Positions 9,901 to 17,466 of a stretch of DNA of 64,000 nucleotides are shown piece after piece. The notes beneath the pieces are model-generated. The model saw only the letters and a program-made list of their open reading frames with translations. It made no database searches and had not been told where the DNA came from. Each line of letters begins with the position of its first letter. Positions within the stretch are counted from its first letter, which is position 1. The position numbers were made by a program, and so were the translations under genes. The stretch is taken from assembly GCA_026991575.1 (NCBI GenBank), contig JALXBF010000065.1, positions 88,121 to 152,120 of the forward strand, in the 5' to 3' direction. The DNA comes from Planctomycetota bacterium (GTDB lineage Bacteria; Planctomycetota; Planctomycetia; JALXBF01).

Positions 9901-10311
9901 CGTTAGCAGGACCTTGGGGAAGTCTCCGCGGGCCAGTCGGGTGAGGATTCGGAGGCGAGCGGCAAGGAGTTCGTCGCGTGCCTGCGGGAGGCGGCGTCGA
10001 TTGCCCTCCCAGGCAGGGAACTGTTCGGCGCGCACGTCGGCAAAGCTCGCCAGGTCCTCGGCAAACTCGTCCAGGTCGGCGACATGGGGCAGAACAACGA
10101 CCAGAGACCCGGGTGCGTGCTGCAGGAGGGCAGCGGTGACCAGCGCGCTGGCCGAGCCCCAGACGCCCTCGATCGCACCGGTGGTACCGGGAGCAAGCCG
10201 GCTGGCAAGCATGCTGCATGGCGGCTGCGCAGCCAACCAGCGCGCCAAGGCTCGCAGGGTCAACGGCGTCGGTGGCTTCTCGGGTTGCGCTTTCGAATGT
10301 GCCACAGCCAC
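6973..10311 (-). CDS. mfd: transcription-repair coupling factor
   Basis: Mfd recognises stalled RNA polymerase at DNA damage, removes it with its DNA translocase and recruits UvrA. At 1112 residues it is near the usual length. Domains in order are an N-terminal UvrB-like region (GVWGSASALVTAALL onward), the CarD-like RNA-polymerase-interacting domain (LREGDYVVHVAHGIARY, VPASRIDLVQKYVG), and the RecG-like superfamily 2 motor. The motor shows Walker A GDVGFGKTELAM near residue 599, the DEEQ box (IIDEEQRFGV), TATPIPRTL, and the helicase motif QLRGRVGR. The C-terminal TRCF domain includes the segment LPEQYVPAHRQRIELYRKLG. The glycosyltransferase gene overlaps its stop codon by one base. The assignment is secure. 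Confidence 0.98.
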   Translation of the reverse strand: MAVAHSKAQPEKPPTPLTLRALARWLAAQPPCSMLASRLAPGTTGAIEGVWGSASALVTAALLQHAPGSLVVVLPHVADLDEFAEDLASFADVRAEQFPAWEGNRRRLPQARDELLAARLRILTRLARGDFPKVLLTPVQALLQPVPRAQQLRDAQLTLRVGEELPMERLIEWLERGGYSRSEVVELPGEFTVRGGIIDVFSPNATEPLRIEFFGDEIESLRYFDPETQRSCGTAEQATVQSVSGKAAPDQWTGHLAEFWPESTWWLLIEPFELRRQAQAYLYRLADLKGHFLFEDVVARLQTQFATVTISSMPGPGSENTWALRTESVQRFTSRAGQIRAELEALVDEDTSVLIACHNEAERTRLQEIFGDSPLLRTGRLTLDVGSVRAGFRLVLPEQPSRRRSRRAPVSGKRLLVLSDNELLQRRSLKRPVPRRGYESRVIESFLDLREGDYVVHVAHGIARYRGMELCERHGTLEEHLVLEFAGGTRVLVPASRIDLVQKYVGGKGQEPPLSRLGGTTWQRRKQQVAEAVRDLAAELLRLQALRLSRPGFSYAQESEWQAEFEASFPFQETPDQLRVMAEIKQDMAQPRPMDRLLCGDVGFGKTELAMRAAFKVVDHGKQVAVLVPTTVLAEQHYRTFTERFAAFPFEIEVLSRFKSKAEQRDVLERLKQGTVDIIIGTHRLLQPDVEFHDLGLVIIDEEQRFGVAHKERLKSMRAMVDVLTLTATPIPRTLHMALLGIRDISVLETPPLGRTAVETHICRWDDDLIRNAILRELNRDGQVLFVHNRVYNIHEIARRIQQLVPEAIVRYAHGRMPPQELEATMIDFFDRKFDVLVATTIIENGLDIPTANTLFINDADRFGLADLHQLRGRVGRYKHRAYAYLLVDPSRAMTEDARQRLKAIEEFNELGAGFKLALRDLEIRGAGNILGPQQSGHIAAVGYELYCQLLEQAVRELKNEPAPQWIPVVIDLPWKTYLPEQYVPAHRQRIELYRKLGQLRTLADVDDLEAEIKDRFGPLPGPVRNLLQAARLRILAQPWSIQRIRLHDGYVIFSFATVAGQRALQKRLKNRLRLTDDTTGYLPVEQETSTTQLVQQLMVLMAPGSEPVQAA

Positions 10312-10859
10312 GGCTTCATCCTCGCCGTCCCTGGCTGCTTCGTTGACCGGTTTCGGACGGGTTGGTTCACGCAGAACCCGCGTCCTGCCGCTTGCTCGGA
10401 TCGCCGCTCAGAAGCGGCCGCGGTCGCCGCCTCGTCGGTTTGGCCGTCGCCGGAAGAGCACCTCAAATTCTACGGCACGGCTTCGATCTCCGAAGCAACC
10501 AGCCCCGGCACCGCTTCAGTCCGGCCGCCAGCCACCGCGGGTCGCTACCGACGGAGAACCGTCTGCGCGGCCGTGCACGCAAGCCAGGGCCCCAACTGCC
10601 CGTTGAGGGCGTGCCGGGCTCGCACGACCGTGGGCCCCATGCCCGCGAGCCAGAGCACAGCCGCCCCATCACGCGGCGTCAGACGGCTCTGTAGCGTCAC
10701 GACGGTCGCCTGTCGGGGCCGATCACCTATCCCGGACGACCACGCGTACGCTCGATTGCGAGTCAGCGAAAGCATAGGATATGTTTGGGCTGGTTGGGTG
10801 GTTACGCCCACGGGGCTCATGCCAGACCGGTGAAAGGGTTGAGGCGTGAGGACGAGAGC
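10312..10859. other. 548-nt region upstream of mfd and of the acidic-protein gene
   Basis: This divergent intergenic region must carry the mfd promoter (minus) and the promoter of the acidic-protein gene (plus). A minus-strand frame ending at 10545 has GC-rich third positions and could start at an ATG near 10777 (about 77 codons), but it has no ribosome site and no recognisable motif. I see no other gene. Confidence 0.4.
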
Positions 10860-11246
10860 ATGGCGCGGATCAGTCTGACAGGATTTGATCACCTCATGGC
10901 GGGATTGCTCGACGAGTGGCCGAAAGCATGGACCAGTCGGCTGGTCGGCCTGCTGGTCATCTGGGCCGCCAGTGACGAAGAAATCGACGAACCGGAGCCG
11001 GAGGAGGACGACGATTTGGACGAGGAGGAGCTGGCAGCGTACATGCAGGAGTCCTATGACGACGAGGAGGACTGGGACGATGAGGCGGACTTTGAGGATG
11101 AGGAGCTCGATGAACTGGAAGAGTTCGACGCAATGGACGATGAGGATGATTGGGAGGAAGAAGACGAGTTCGACGAGACCTTCGACGAAGACGACGAGTT
11201 CCTGGACGAAGAAGAGTTTGAAGACTACGACGACGAAGAGTACTGA
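10860..11246 (+). CDS. small extremely acidic protein of unknown function
   Basis: The chosen ATG at 10860 gives 128 residues and is preceded by a GAGG-containing stretch. Residues 1-38 are ordinary and partly hydrophobic (LTGFDHLMAGLLDEW, RLVGLLVIWAAS), perhaps a short amphipathic or membrane-binding helix. From residue 39 to the end there is not a single Lys, Arg or His, and 61 of 90 residues are Asp or Glu, separated by periodic Phe, Tyr and Trp. Such tails often act as DNA mimics, histone-like-protein or cation-binding tails, or regulators of translation factors, but I do not recognise a family. The metallophosphoesterase gene follows 27 nt downstream, so co-transcription is likely. The long opposite-strand frame here is just the complement of GAx codons. 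Confidence 0.75.
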   Translation: MARISLTGFDHLMAGLLDEWPKAWTSRLVGLLVIWAASDEEIDEPEPEEDDDLDEEELAAYMQESYDDEEDWDDEADFEDEELDELEEFDAMDDEDDWEEEDEFDETFDEDDEFLDEEEFEDYDDEEY

Positions 11247-11273
11247 ACCAGCTGGAGGCACATCCGTCGTACG

Positions 11274-12194
11274 GTGACGGGACGCGGTTGGAGAAAGGTC
11301 TTACCCCGAACAAAGCGGGGGTTGGTTCGGACGGCTAGGCCACGAGTGGCTCGGGTTGCCGGCCGCTGGTGGGCACGGATTGACTATGCGCGCCGCATCG
11401 AGCCGAGCTGGCTGACCGTTACCGAACTGGTTGTGCCCGTGCGCGACCTGCCGGAGGCCTTCGACGGCTTCCGCATTGCTCACCTCTCCGATTTCCATCT
11501 TCACGACCATGCGACGATCCAGCGTGCCAGTGAGGCGGTGCGACTGGCCAATGAGGCCAGGCCGGATTTGGTGGCGTTGACGGGCGATTTTCTCCATGAC
11601 GGGCACCGCGGTGTGGAACCGGCGGGACGCATCGCCGGCTCGCTGCGTGCCAAACATGGTGTCGTTGCCGTGCTCGGTAACCATGACTGGGCCGTGCGCA
11701 GCTACTGGCTCCGCCGCTACCAGCTGCGCCACAAAGGACGCCGACATCTGAGACGGGCACTGATTCAGTCCTTGCAGAGCTACGGCGTACGTGTGCTGCG
11801 AAACGAGACACTGTTGATCGAGCGGGCAGGGCAGCGATTGGCCGTGGTGGGGCTGGAGGATCTCTGGAGTCGCAGGTGCGATATGGACCGAGCCGTGGCA
11901 CGGCTGGAGCACACTGTGCCGCGCGTCGTGCTCGCTCACAACCCGATGGCGATCGAGACACTGAACGGGCACCGCTGCGATCTGATGCTGGCCGGGCACA
12001 CGCACGGTGGGCAGATTAAGCTGCTGCAAAGGAAGGCGTTCGCGCTGGGCAAGGCCGTACGCCATTACCGAGCCGGTCTGTACCAGACAGACAGCGGGTG
12101 GCTGTACGTGACGACCGGCGTTGGCTGTGGCTCATTCCGCTTGCGCTACGGCGTGCGGCCCGAAATCGCCCTGGTGACCCTGGTCGCCGCATAA
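11274..12194 (+). CDS. calcineurin-like metallophosphoesterase (YkuE type)
   Basis: A 306-residue metallophosphoesterase with the full set of metal-binding motifs: DxH in HLSDFHLHD near residue 70, GD in LTGDFLHDG, GNHD in LGNHDWAV, His in LAHNP and GHTHGG in LAGHTHGGQ. This is the class that includes B. subtilis YkuE and related phosphodiesterases, acting on lipid-linked or nucleotide phosphates. The first 45 residues are basic and rich in Arg, and could be a membrane-proximal extension, though no clear transmembrane helix is seen. The GTG start at 11274 is the first in frame; its GGAGG lies 16 nt away, so a slightly later start is possible. It lies directly downstream of the acidic-protein gene. 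Substrate is unknown. Confidence 0.85.
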   Translation: MTGRGWRKVLPRTKRGLVRTARPRVARVAGRWWARIDYARRIEPSWLTVTELVVPVRDLPEAFDGFRIAHLSDFHLHDHATIQRASEAVRLANEARPDLVALTGDFLHDGHRGVEPAGRIAGSLRAKHGVVAVLGNHDWAVRSYWLRRYQLRHKGRRHLRRALIQSLQSYGVRVLRNETLLIERAGQRLAVVGLEDLWSRRCDMDRAVARLEHTVPRVVLAHNPMAIETLNGHRCDLMLAGHTHGGQIKLLQRKAFALGKAVRHYRAGLYQTDSGWLYVTTGVGCGSFRLRYGVRPEIALVTLVAA

Positions 12195-12230
12195 GCTAGA
12201 CCCACCCACCCCGCCTCGGTACGAGGCCGT

Positions 12231-12246
12231 CCGGTCATCTCGACCG
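12231..12246 (+). repeat. variant intergenic hairpin, CGGTC(A)-TCT-(C)GACCG type
   Basis: CCGGTCATCTCGACCG, a five-pair stem with one A-C mismatch next to the TCT loop. It belongs to the same family as 17891-17913 and 53526-53540 and lies 37 nt past the metallophosphoesterase stop. Confidence 0.4.
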
Positions 12247-12625
12247 AACCACTTCTAGCCAGGCGATGCGAGCGGTTTGGCTCCTTGTAGCACAAGCTAT
12301 GCCAGATGGATGGCCGCGCGCAGAGGGGCGGCGTCGGTTGGTGTGAGCCCTGACGCAACGGCCCCGGGGAAATGCGTAGCACGTCCCATGGCGTTTAGCG
12401 GTCGCGCCGCCCACCGCGCATGAGCCCAGCTGGCAGCGCTCGGAGCCCGAAGCGTGGTCCAACCCGCCCGATGTGGAAACTCGGACACACCCCGGGCGGG
12501 AGCGGATGTGTTCCAGCGCTTGCACTCTCTCCGCCGGAGCGACGGTCGGTACGAGTGCCGACGAAACGGTGATGCAGGCGCTTGCCATGTTGGTGGGGCC
12601 TTTCGCCGACTCGGGGGCTAACAGA

Positions 12626-12678
12626 CCGGACCGCTTGCTTCAACGGGTGGAAGATCCGCACGTCCGGCTCGGAGCGGG
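12626..12678 (+). mobile_element. possible degenerate group II intron fragment
   Basis: CCGGAC (12626-12631) can pair with GTCCGG (12662-12667), with an inner stem GTGG/CCGC, and is followed by CTCGGAGCGGG. The string CCGCACGTCCGGCTCGGAG closely resembles the conserved hairpin found just before the reverse-transcriptase ORF in bacterial group II introns (typically ...CGCACGTCCGGTTCGGAGGGG). No reverse transcriptase, domain V or splice boundary was recognised nearby, so at best this is a relic. Confidence 0.25.
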
Positions 12679-12933
12679 CCCCGGGCAACCGGGGCTTGCT
12701 ATGCCTTTCGGTTTGACGTGGGTGCCCGATTGGTTCGTTTCTCGCTTCGCCTGTCGCCAAAACCACGCTGGGCACCATCCCGACCGATGACACGACGCGA
12801 CGCTGAAGCGCTGCCCGAGCTTGCCCGGTGTGCTCAAGAGCTGAAACGCGCCCCCGCCTGCGGGAGCGGGCTTTCCGGGTGCGGCCAGGCGCGTAGAATT
12901 GTTCCGGAGAAACCTGGCAGTGAGGGTACGGAC

Positions 12934-13197
12934 ATGGCGCACAAGAAAGGGCAAGGGGCAAGCCGGAACGGCCGCGACTCCAATCCGAAGTACCTCGGCA
13001 TCAAAGCATTCGCCGGCCAGTTCGTGAAGGCTGGCTCGATCATCGTGCGTCAACGCGGCACGAAGTTTAAGCCAGGCTTCAACGTGGGGCTTGGCCGGGA
13101 CTACACGATCTTTGCACTGAAGCCCGGAATCGTCTACTTCGATCGCGGCGGGCGCCGCGTGAACGTGCGTCCGCTCGAAGAGGCGGCAGCCAACTGA
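12934..13197 (+). CDS. rpmA: 50S ribosomal protein bL27
   Basis: The 87-residue protein begins [20 protein letters not shown], the invariant N-terminus of bL27 that reaches toward the peptidyl-transferase centre. Later signatures are [26 protein letters not shown] and the terminal [10 protein letters not shown] segment (length as expected). The frame extends upstream, but ATG at 12934 is chosen because it gives the universal start; it lacks the cleavable N-terminal extension known from Firmicutes. A GTGAGGG ribosome site lies about 7 nt upstream. In most bacteria rplU (bL21) directly precedes rpmA; here no L21 gene is seen, so the gene stands alone with its own terminator at 13231-13263. Confidence 0.98.
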   Translation: MAHKKGQGASRNGRDSNPKYLGIKAFAGQFVKAGSIIVRQRGTKFKPGFNVGLGRDYTIFALKPGIVYFDRGGRRVNVRPLEEAAAN

Positions 13198-13230
13198 ACG
13201 CTTTGGACCGATGGTCTAGCGCAGGCTAAA

Positions 13231-13263
13231 GCGACGCCGGCGGTGGCTGGCGTCGTTTTCTTT
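13231..13263 (+). terminator. rho-independent terminator of rpmA
   Basis: GCGACGCC (13231-13238), a loop, then GGCGTCGT (13249-13256) forms an 8-bp stem including one G-U pair, directly followed by TTTTCTTTGT. It begins 33 nt after the rpmA stop and is a textbook intrinsic terminator. Confidence 0.85.
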
Positions 13264-13271
13264 GTCCCAGG

Positions 13272-14057
13272 GTGGCGACGATGCTGCGGTTTGGCGTACG
13301 CGCGGAGTTGCTCAGCAAGTCGACCCGGACAGCCATCCGGCGGGCGGCATCGCTTGGGTTCGGCGCGGTGCAATTGACGGCTAGCGGGGAGCTGCATCCG
13401 GATGAGCTGTCGCGGACGGGTCGTCGAGAACTCCGCCATCTGCTGGCAACCCACGGACTGTCGCTCAGCGGCTGGTTCTACCCGATGCGGTACGGGCTCG
13501 CCGATGAGACGGAGCTGGAGCGGCGGCTCGAGGAGCTACGCAAGACGCTGATCATGAGCTACGAGACCGGTGCCGGCTGTGTCGTCACCTCGATCGGCCG
13601 TGTGCCGCGTGACCCGGACCACCCGGCCCGGAAACTCATGGGTGAGGTGCTGCTCGATCTGGCCGAGTTTGCGGACCGGGCCGGCGGGGTGCTGGCGGCC
13701 GAGTCGGGCACGGAGCCGCTGGAGGTGCTGGCCGAGTTCCTCGCCGGCCTGGACCGTGGTACACTCCGCATCAACTACGACCCGGCAGCGCTGCGGACCA
13801 GAGGCTACGAGCCGACAGCCGGGTTCTCTGCCGCCGTGCCCTTCTTGGTCCACTGCCACGCGTGGGACGTGACCGTGGACGCATCCAGTGAGACGGGGCA
13901 GGTGGTCCCGCTCGGGCAAGGCGTCGTACCATGGCCCCAGGTTCTGGGACTGCTCCAGGAGGCCGACTACACGGGCTGGATCGTCGTGGACCGGCTACCC
14001 GAGTCGGGTCCAGAGGCTGCCGGGGCTGCTCTTCAGTACCTCCGCTCGATTCGCTAA
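13272..14057 (+). CDS. sugar phosphate isomerase/epimerase-like TIM-barrel protein
   Basis: The 261-residue protein (or 258 if the ATG at 13281 is used instead of the GTG at 13272) follows the xylose-isomerase-like barrel pattern. It starts MLRFGVRAELLSKSTRTA and has probable ligands Glu in VLAAESGTEPL, Asp in RINYDPAAL, His in LVHCHAWDV and Asp in WIVVDRLPE, the last replacing the more usual Glu. It probably acts on a sugar or sugar-phosphate in the cytoplasm with a divalent metal. It begins just after the rpmA terminator and ends 46 nt before the NSS transporter gene, so it may be co-transcribed with the transporter. Substrate unknown. Confidence 0.75.
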   Translation: MATMLRFGVRAELLSKSTRTAIRRAASLGFGAVQLTASGELHPDELSRTGRRELRHLLATHGLSLSGWFYPMRYGLADETELERRLEELRKTLIMSYETGAGCVVTSIGRVPRDPDHPARKLMGEVLLDLAEFADRAGGVLAAESGTEPLEVLAEFLAGLDRGTLRINYDPAALRTRGYEPTAGFSAAVPFLVHCHAWDVTVDASSETGQVVPLGQGVVPWPQVLGLLQEADYTGWIVVDRLPESGPEAAGAALQYLRSIR

Positions 14058-14103
14058 AGTATGGCAGCCTTCTCGTGTACCAGCAGGCCGGGAGTGTTGG
14101 TAA

Positions 14104-15765
14104 ATGACTCAGCGTGAACGTTGGGCTAGTCGCATCGGCTTGGTGCTGGCGATGGCCGGCAATGCCGTCGGCCTGGGCAACTTCTTGCGCTTCCCCGGTC
14201 AGGTTGCCAGTAACGGCGGCGGCGCGTTCATGATCCCGTACTTCGTCTGCTTCCTCCTGATGGGCATCCCGCTGATGTGGCTGGAGTGGGGAATGGGTCG
14301 CTATGGCGGCATCCGTGGCCACGGCAGCACGCCGGGGATGTTCCACGTGATGTGGCGGTCGCCCATCGCCAAGTACCTTGGCGTCCTGGGCTTGTTCATC
14401 CCGTCGGTGATCCTGTTCTACTACTCCTATATCGCGAGCTGGACGCTGGGCTTTGCGCTGTTGAGTGCCCTTGGCCAGATGCCCGAAGTTCCCCAGCAGC
14501 TCGATGCCAGCCGCTCGCCGGCAGAGATTAAGCAAGAAGTGCTTCAGCCGTTCGACTCCTTCCTGAAGGACTACGTAGGGGAGGGGAGCCAGTCGAGCGG
14601 CCGGTCCGCAGGCTCGCTCCTGCTGAAGCCGCGCGTTTTCGCCTACATCCTTTTCTGGGTGGTTGTGGCCCTGAATTACTGGGTCCTAGCCCGGGGGGTC
14701 GCCCGCGGCATTGAATTGCTGGCCAAGGTGGCCATGCCGCTGCTGTTTGTGCTGGCCATCGTTCTTGTGATACGCGTGCTGACGCTTGGTCAGGTCGTTC
14801 CGGGCGGACAGACGCCCGTGGACGGGCTGAACTTCATCTGGGAGCCACAATGGTTCATCGAGCGGGGCGGTCGCGAAGTGTTCGTACTGCTTGATCCGCA
14901 GACCTGGTTGGCGGCCGCCGGCCAGATCTTCTTCACGCTCAGCCTGGGCATGGGGGCGATCCAGTGTTACGCCAGCTACCTGCGCGAGGACGATGACGTG
15001 ATGCTCACCGGGCTGTCCACCACGTCGGCCAATGAGTTCTGCGAGGTGGTTCTGGGCAGCTCGATCGCCATCCCAGCAGCAGTGGCCTTCTTCGGCATCA
15101 TGGCCACCCGGGATATCGCCGAAGCCGGCACCTTCTACCTGGGATTCACATCCATGCCGGCGATCTTCAGCTACATCCACTACGGCCAGTTCATGGCCGC
15201 GCTCTGGTTCCTGCTGCTGTTCTTCGCTGCGTTCACCTCAACGGTTGCCATGGCCCAGCCGTTTCTGGCATTCCTGCAGGACGAGTTCCGCATCCCCCGG
15301 CAGAACGCAGTGGGCATTCTGGTGGCGCTGTGGGTTATCGGATCGCACGTTTGCATCTTCGTACGGCACGCCTGGCAGGTCATGGATTACTGGTCCGGCA
15401 CGCTCGGTCCGCCGTTGATGGCACTGGTGGAGGTGATCCTGGTGATGTGGATCTTTGGCGGCCAGCGGATGTGGGAGGAGATGCACAAGGGAGCGGAGCT
15501 ACGAGCCCCGCGGTTCTTCTACTACGCCTCTCGCTACGTGACGCCGGTGATCCTGATTGCCATCTTCGCCGGCCTCGTGTATCAGAAGATCACCGGCACG
15601 AATGAGCAAACCGGGCTAGAGGGCATGCCCGCTGGATCCATCGGCGTCTGGATCGCACGCGGCACACTGCTGGCGTTCGCGATCCTGTTGCTGTGGCTCA
15701 TCTACCGGGCGTTCAACGGGACACACGGCGACGAGCGACAGAGCGGCGCGGCGGAGGCGAAATGA
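14104..15765 (+). CDS. sodium-dependent transporter of the NSS/SNF family
   Basis: A 553-residue inner-membrane protein that couples sodium entry to uptake of an amino acid or similar solute. The first helix carries the NSS signature GNAVGLGNFLRFPGQVASNGGG, where the unwound centre binds Na+ and substrate. Further hydrophobic helices continue to the end (for example LVEVILVMWIFGG and VTPVILIAIFAGLVY), giving roughly eleven or twelve transmembrane segments. The ATG at 14104 is preceded by GGGAG. The next gene, a 48-residue single-helix protein, overlaps its stop in ATGA, which is the arrangement of NSS transporters of the MetP type with their small subunit MetS. The MetP/MetS pair imports methionine and alanine, so this may be the substrate, but this is inference. 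Confidence 0.9.
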   Translation: MTQRERWASRIGLVLAMAGNAVGLGNFLRFPGQVASNGGGAFMIPYFVCFLLMGIPLMWLEWGMGRYGGIRGHGSTPGMFHVMWRSPIAKYLGVLGLFIPSVILFYYSYIASWTLGFALLSALGQMPEVPQQLDASRSPAEIKQEVLQPFDSFLKDYVGEGSQSSGRSAGSLLLKPRVFAYILFWVVVALNYWVLARGVARGIELLAKVAMPLLFVLAIVLVIRVLTLGQVVPGGQTPVDGLNFIWEPQWFIERGGREVFVLLDPQTWLAAAGQIFFTLSLGMGAIQCYASYLREDDDVMLTGLSTTSANEFCEVVLGSSIAIPAAVAFFGIMATRDIAEAGTFYLGFTSMPAIFSYIHYGQFMAALWFLLLFFAAFTSTVAMAQPFLAFLQDEFRIPRQNAVGILVALWVIGSHVCIFVRHAWQVMDYWSGTLGPPLMALVEVILVMWIFGGQRMWEEMHKGAELRAPRFFYYASRYVTPVILIAIFAGLVYQKITGTNEQTGLEGMPAGSIGVWIARGTLLAFAILLLWLIYRAFNGTHGDERQSGAAEAK

Positions 15766-15908
15766 GCTGGAAGGCGATGCTGTTCATGGCGTTCGGATGG
15801 GCCATTGCCTGGGCCCTGTTCCTCTACTGCTTTGCGCGCATCCTGTTCGGGAACCATCCTAAGGTACCAGCAGAATCGGACACTCACTCCAGCGACACCG
15901 CCAACTAG
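15762..15908 (+). CDS. MetS-like small subunit of the NSS transporter
   Basis: The chosen ATG at 15762 overlaps the stop of the NSS transporter (ATGA), which implies translational coupling. The 48-residue product has one transmembrane helix, MLFMAFGWAIAWALFLYC, followed by a short polar tail. Its size, position and topology match the MetS family of small subunits required by some NSS transporters. Its stop codon shares the palindrome CTAG (15905-15908) with the stop of the convergent aat gene, so the two genes overlap by four bases. Confidence 0.7.
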   Translation: MSWKAMLFMAFGWAIAWALFLYCFARILFGNHPKVPAESDTHSSDTAN

Positions 15909-16579
15909 AAATGCACCGGTGCGCGGATTGCTGCGGCCAGCCGCCGCAGGTACTCCGAGCGAGGAATATTCGTTGCCCCGAACTGTTTCGTATGGTCATT
16001 GAGAATCTGCAGGTCCAGCAGAAGGAAGCCACGTTCGCGGAGCCGATCGACCAGCGCCACCAACGCCACTTTGGAAGCGTCCCGCTCCCGATAGAACTTC
16101 GACTCCGCCGCGAAGAAGCCACCAATGGCCACGCCGTACAAACCGCCCGCCAGCCGGCCATTTGACCAGACCTCGACACTGTGGGCATAGCCGGCTTCGT
16201 GCAACTGCGTGTACGCCGCGATCATCTCGTCGGTAATCCACTGACCGCGGCCGTGGACCTCCGCGCAGCTTTCCATTACCGTACGGAAGCACCGATCGAA
16301 CGTGACTGAGAACTTACCCGAGCGTATCGTACGGCGCAGCCGCCGCGGAACATGGAAGCGATCAAACTCCAGTATCCCTCTCGGATCAGGCGACCACCAC
16401 ATGACCGGAAGCCCCTCTTCATACCAGGGAAACAGGCCTTTGGAGTACGCTTCCAGCAGCCGGGGGACGCTCAAGTCAGTACCAATGGCTACCAAGCCTT
16501 CCGCATCGGCCTGCTCGGGCGAGGGCAGCGGATCGGAGGGGCGGATCAGAACGGGCCCTAACTCACCCGTGAAATCCAT
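15905..16579 (-). CDS. aat: leucyl/phenylalanyl-tRNA--protein transferase
   Basis: Aat attaches Leu or Phe from aminoacyl-tRNA to proteins with N-terminal Arg or Lys, targeting them to ClpS/ClpAP (N-end rule). The 224-residue protein shows the family signatures GLVAIGTDLSVPRLLEAYSKG, FPWYEEGLPVMWWSPDPRG, and the GNAT-like core SVEVWSNGRLAGGLYGVAIG and FYRERDASKVAL. The C-terminal segment LLDLQILNDHTKQFGA is also diagnostic. Length fits the E. coli enzyme. The ATG at 16579 has GAGGTGG upstream. It converges on the MetS-like gene, with which it shares the CTAG stop. It is probably monocistronic. Confidence 0.96.
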   Translation of the reverse strand: MDFTGELGPVLIRPSDPLPSPEQADAEGLVAIGTDLSVPRLLEAYSKGLFPWYEEGLPVMWWSPDPRGILEFDRFHVPRRLRRTIRSGKFSVTFDRCFRTVMESCAEVHGRGQWITDEMIAAYTQLHEAGYAHSVEVWSNGRLAGGLYGVAIGGFFAAESKFYRERDASKVALVALVDRLRERGFLLLDLQILNDHTKQFGATNIPRSEYLRRLAAAIRAPVHF

Positions 16580-16698
16580 GATGTCGCCACCTCGGCCACA
16601 TGCTGTACCGTCGATCGAGACCTGTTACTCTATCGTACCGTCTTGGCCGAGGGATGTGTGGGGCCAGCGTCAGCCGGCGCCCGTCACTGACGAGGCAG

Positions 16699-17466
16699 CT
16701 ATAGCAGCGTCTCCAGCAGCAGCCTCAATTTGCGTACCTCGGGTACGACGTCAAACGGAAGGGGAGGCTCGTTGACGTACTCGATGCTGATTGCCCGCTG
16801 ATAATCGCGCTGTGCCAGATAGGCGACGATCCGACTGTAGTCGATCTTTCCCTTGCCGATGGGCACCTGGTTCTGGTCCGGCTCTGTGCCGGCGTCGCGA
16901 AGTTGCACGTGTTCAACGAGTGGGTAGACGAGCTCAAAGCCCTCGCCCCGCTGCGGACCGCTCATGTAATGAGCGACGTCCAGAGTCAGTCCCAGCATCG
17001 TCACTGCTTCACACAGGGCACGGGCACCGTCGGCTGTCTCGGCGTGCCCGCCCGGCTGATTCTCGATGCACAGTGTCAGACCTTCGGCGGTCGCGAGCCG
17101 CACGAACCGGCTGAGACGGTGAATCTCTGCCTCAAGAGGAACCGATCGCGGTGCCGCCGGGATCGTCAGCACGGTGGCCTTCAGCGAGTGGGCAAGGCGG
17201 CAGAGTTGACCAAATCGCTCCTCCGCCTCGTGCCCGCCATCCGCAGGGAACTCCGCATACACAGCGGGTACTGCGACCGCCGGCCCGGAGCGGAAGATCG
17301 CATGGATCCGGTCGGGGTCCTCCAGCGCCTGGCCAAGTGTTGGGTGGTTGGACGTGCGCTGCAGTAGGCCGAACTCAACACCCCCGAACTCCAGCTCGGC
17401 GATCGTTTCCAACGCCCGCTCAAGCGGCCGATCCGAGAAACACAGCGTCGAACAGATCAAGTACAC
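16699..17466 (-). CDS. sugar phosphate isomerase/epimerase-like TIM-barrel protein
   Basis: The GTG at 17466 is chosen because AAGGAGG (17473-17479) lies six bases upstream; the open frame extends eleven further codons without a better site. The product is 255 residues, starting VYLICSTLCFSDRPLE, with the xylose-isomerase-like barrel and probable ligands Glu in LCIENQPGGH, Asp in LTLDVAHYMSG, His in VEHVQLRD and Glu in ISIEYVNEPP. It probably isomerises a keto-sugar or related compound. It is the third such protein in the window, and no partner gene lies close to it. Substrate unknown. Confidence 0.78.
   Translation of the reverse strand: MYLICSTLCFSDRPLERALETIAELEFGGVEFGLLQRTSNHPTLGQALEDPDRIHAIFRSGPAVAVPAVYAEFPADGGHEAEERFGQLCRLAHSLKATVLTIPAAPRSVPLEAEIHRLSRFVRLATAEGLTLCIENQPGGHAETADGARALCEAVTMLGLTLDVAHYMSGPQRGEGFELVYPLVEHVQLRDAGTEPDQNQVPIGKGKIDYSRIVAYLAQRDYQRAISIEYVNEPPLPFDVVPEVRKLRLLLETLL

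Larger units (their letters stand above)
12195..12933 (+). other. 739-nt intergenic region with possible group II intron remnant
   Basis: No convincing gene is present. Two candidate elements lie here: a hairpin of the CGGTC-TCT-GACCG family at 12231-12246, and a group II intron-like structure at 12626-12678 (listed separately). The frames on either strand (for example minus 12395-12961) look like noise. A TAGAAT hexamer at 12894-12899, 35 nt before rpmA, may be its -10 element, although the matching -35 is poor. Confidence 0.4.

Noticed and set aside
10545..11261. Hydrophobic 238-codon minus-strand frame over the acidic-protein gene
   Set aside because: The Val/Leu/Phe-rich stretch is the exact complement of GAx codons. 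The 77-codon part outside the acidic gene has good GC3 but no ribosome site, so it stays unassigned.
12395..12961. Minus-strand 188-codon frame upstream of and overlapping rpmA
   Set aside because: It overlaps the start of rpmA, is Arg/Pro/Ser-rich without domain signals, and covers the intron-like hairpin.
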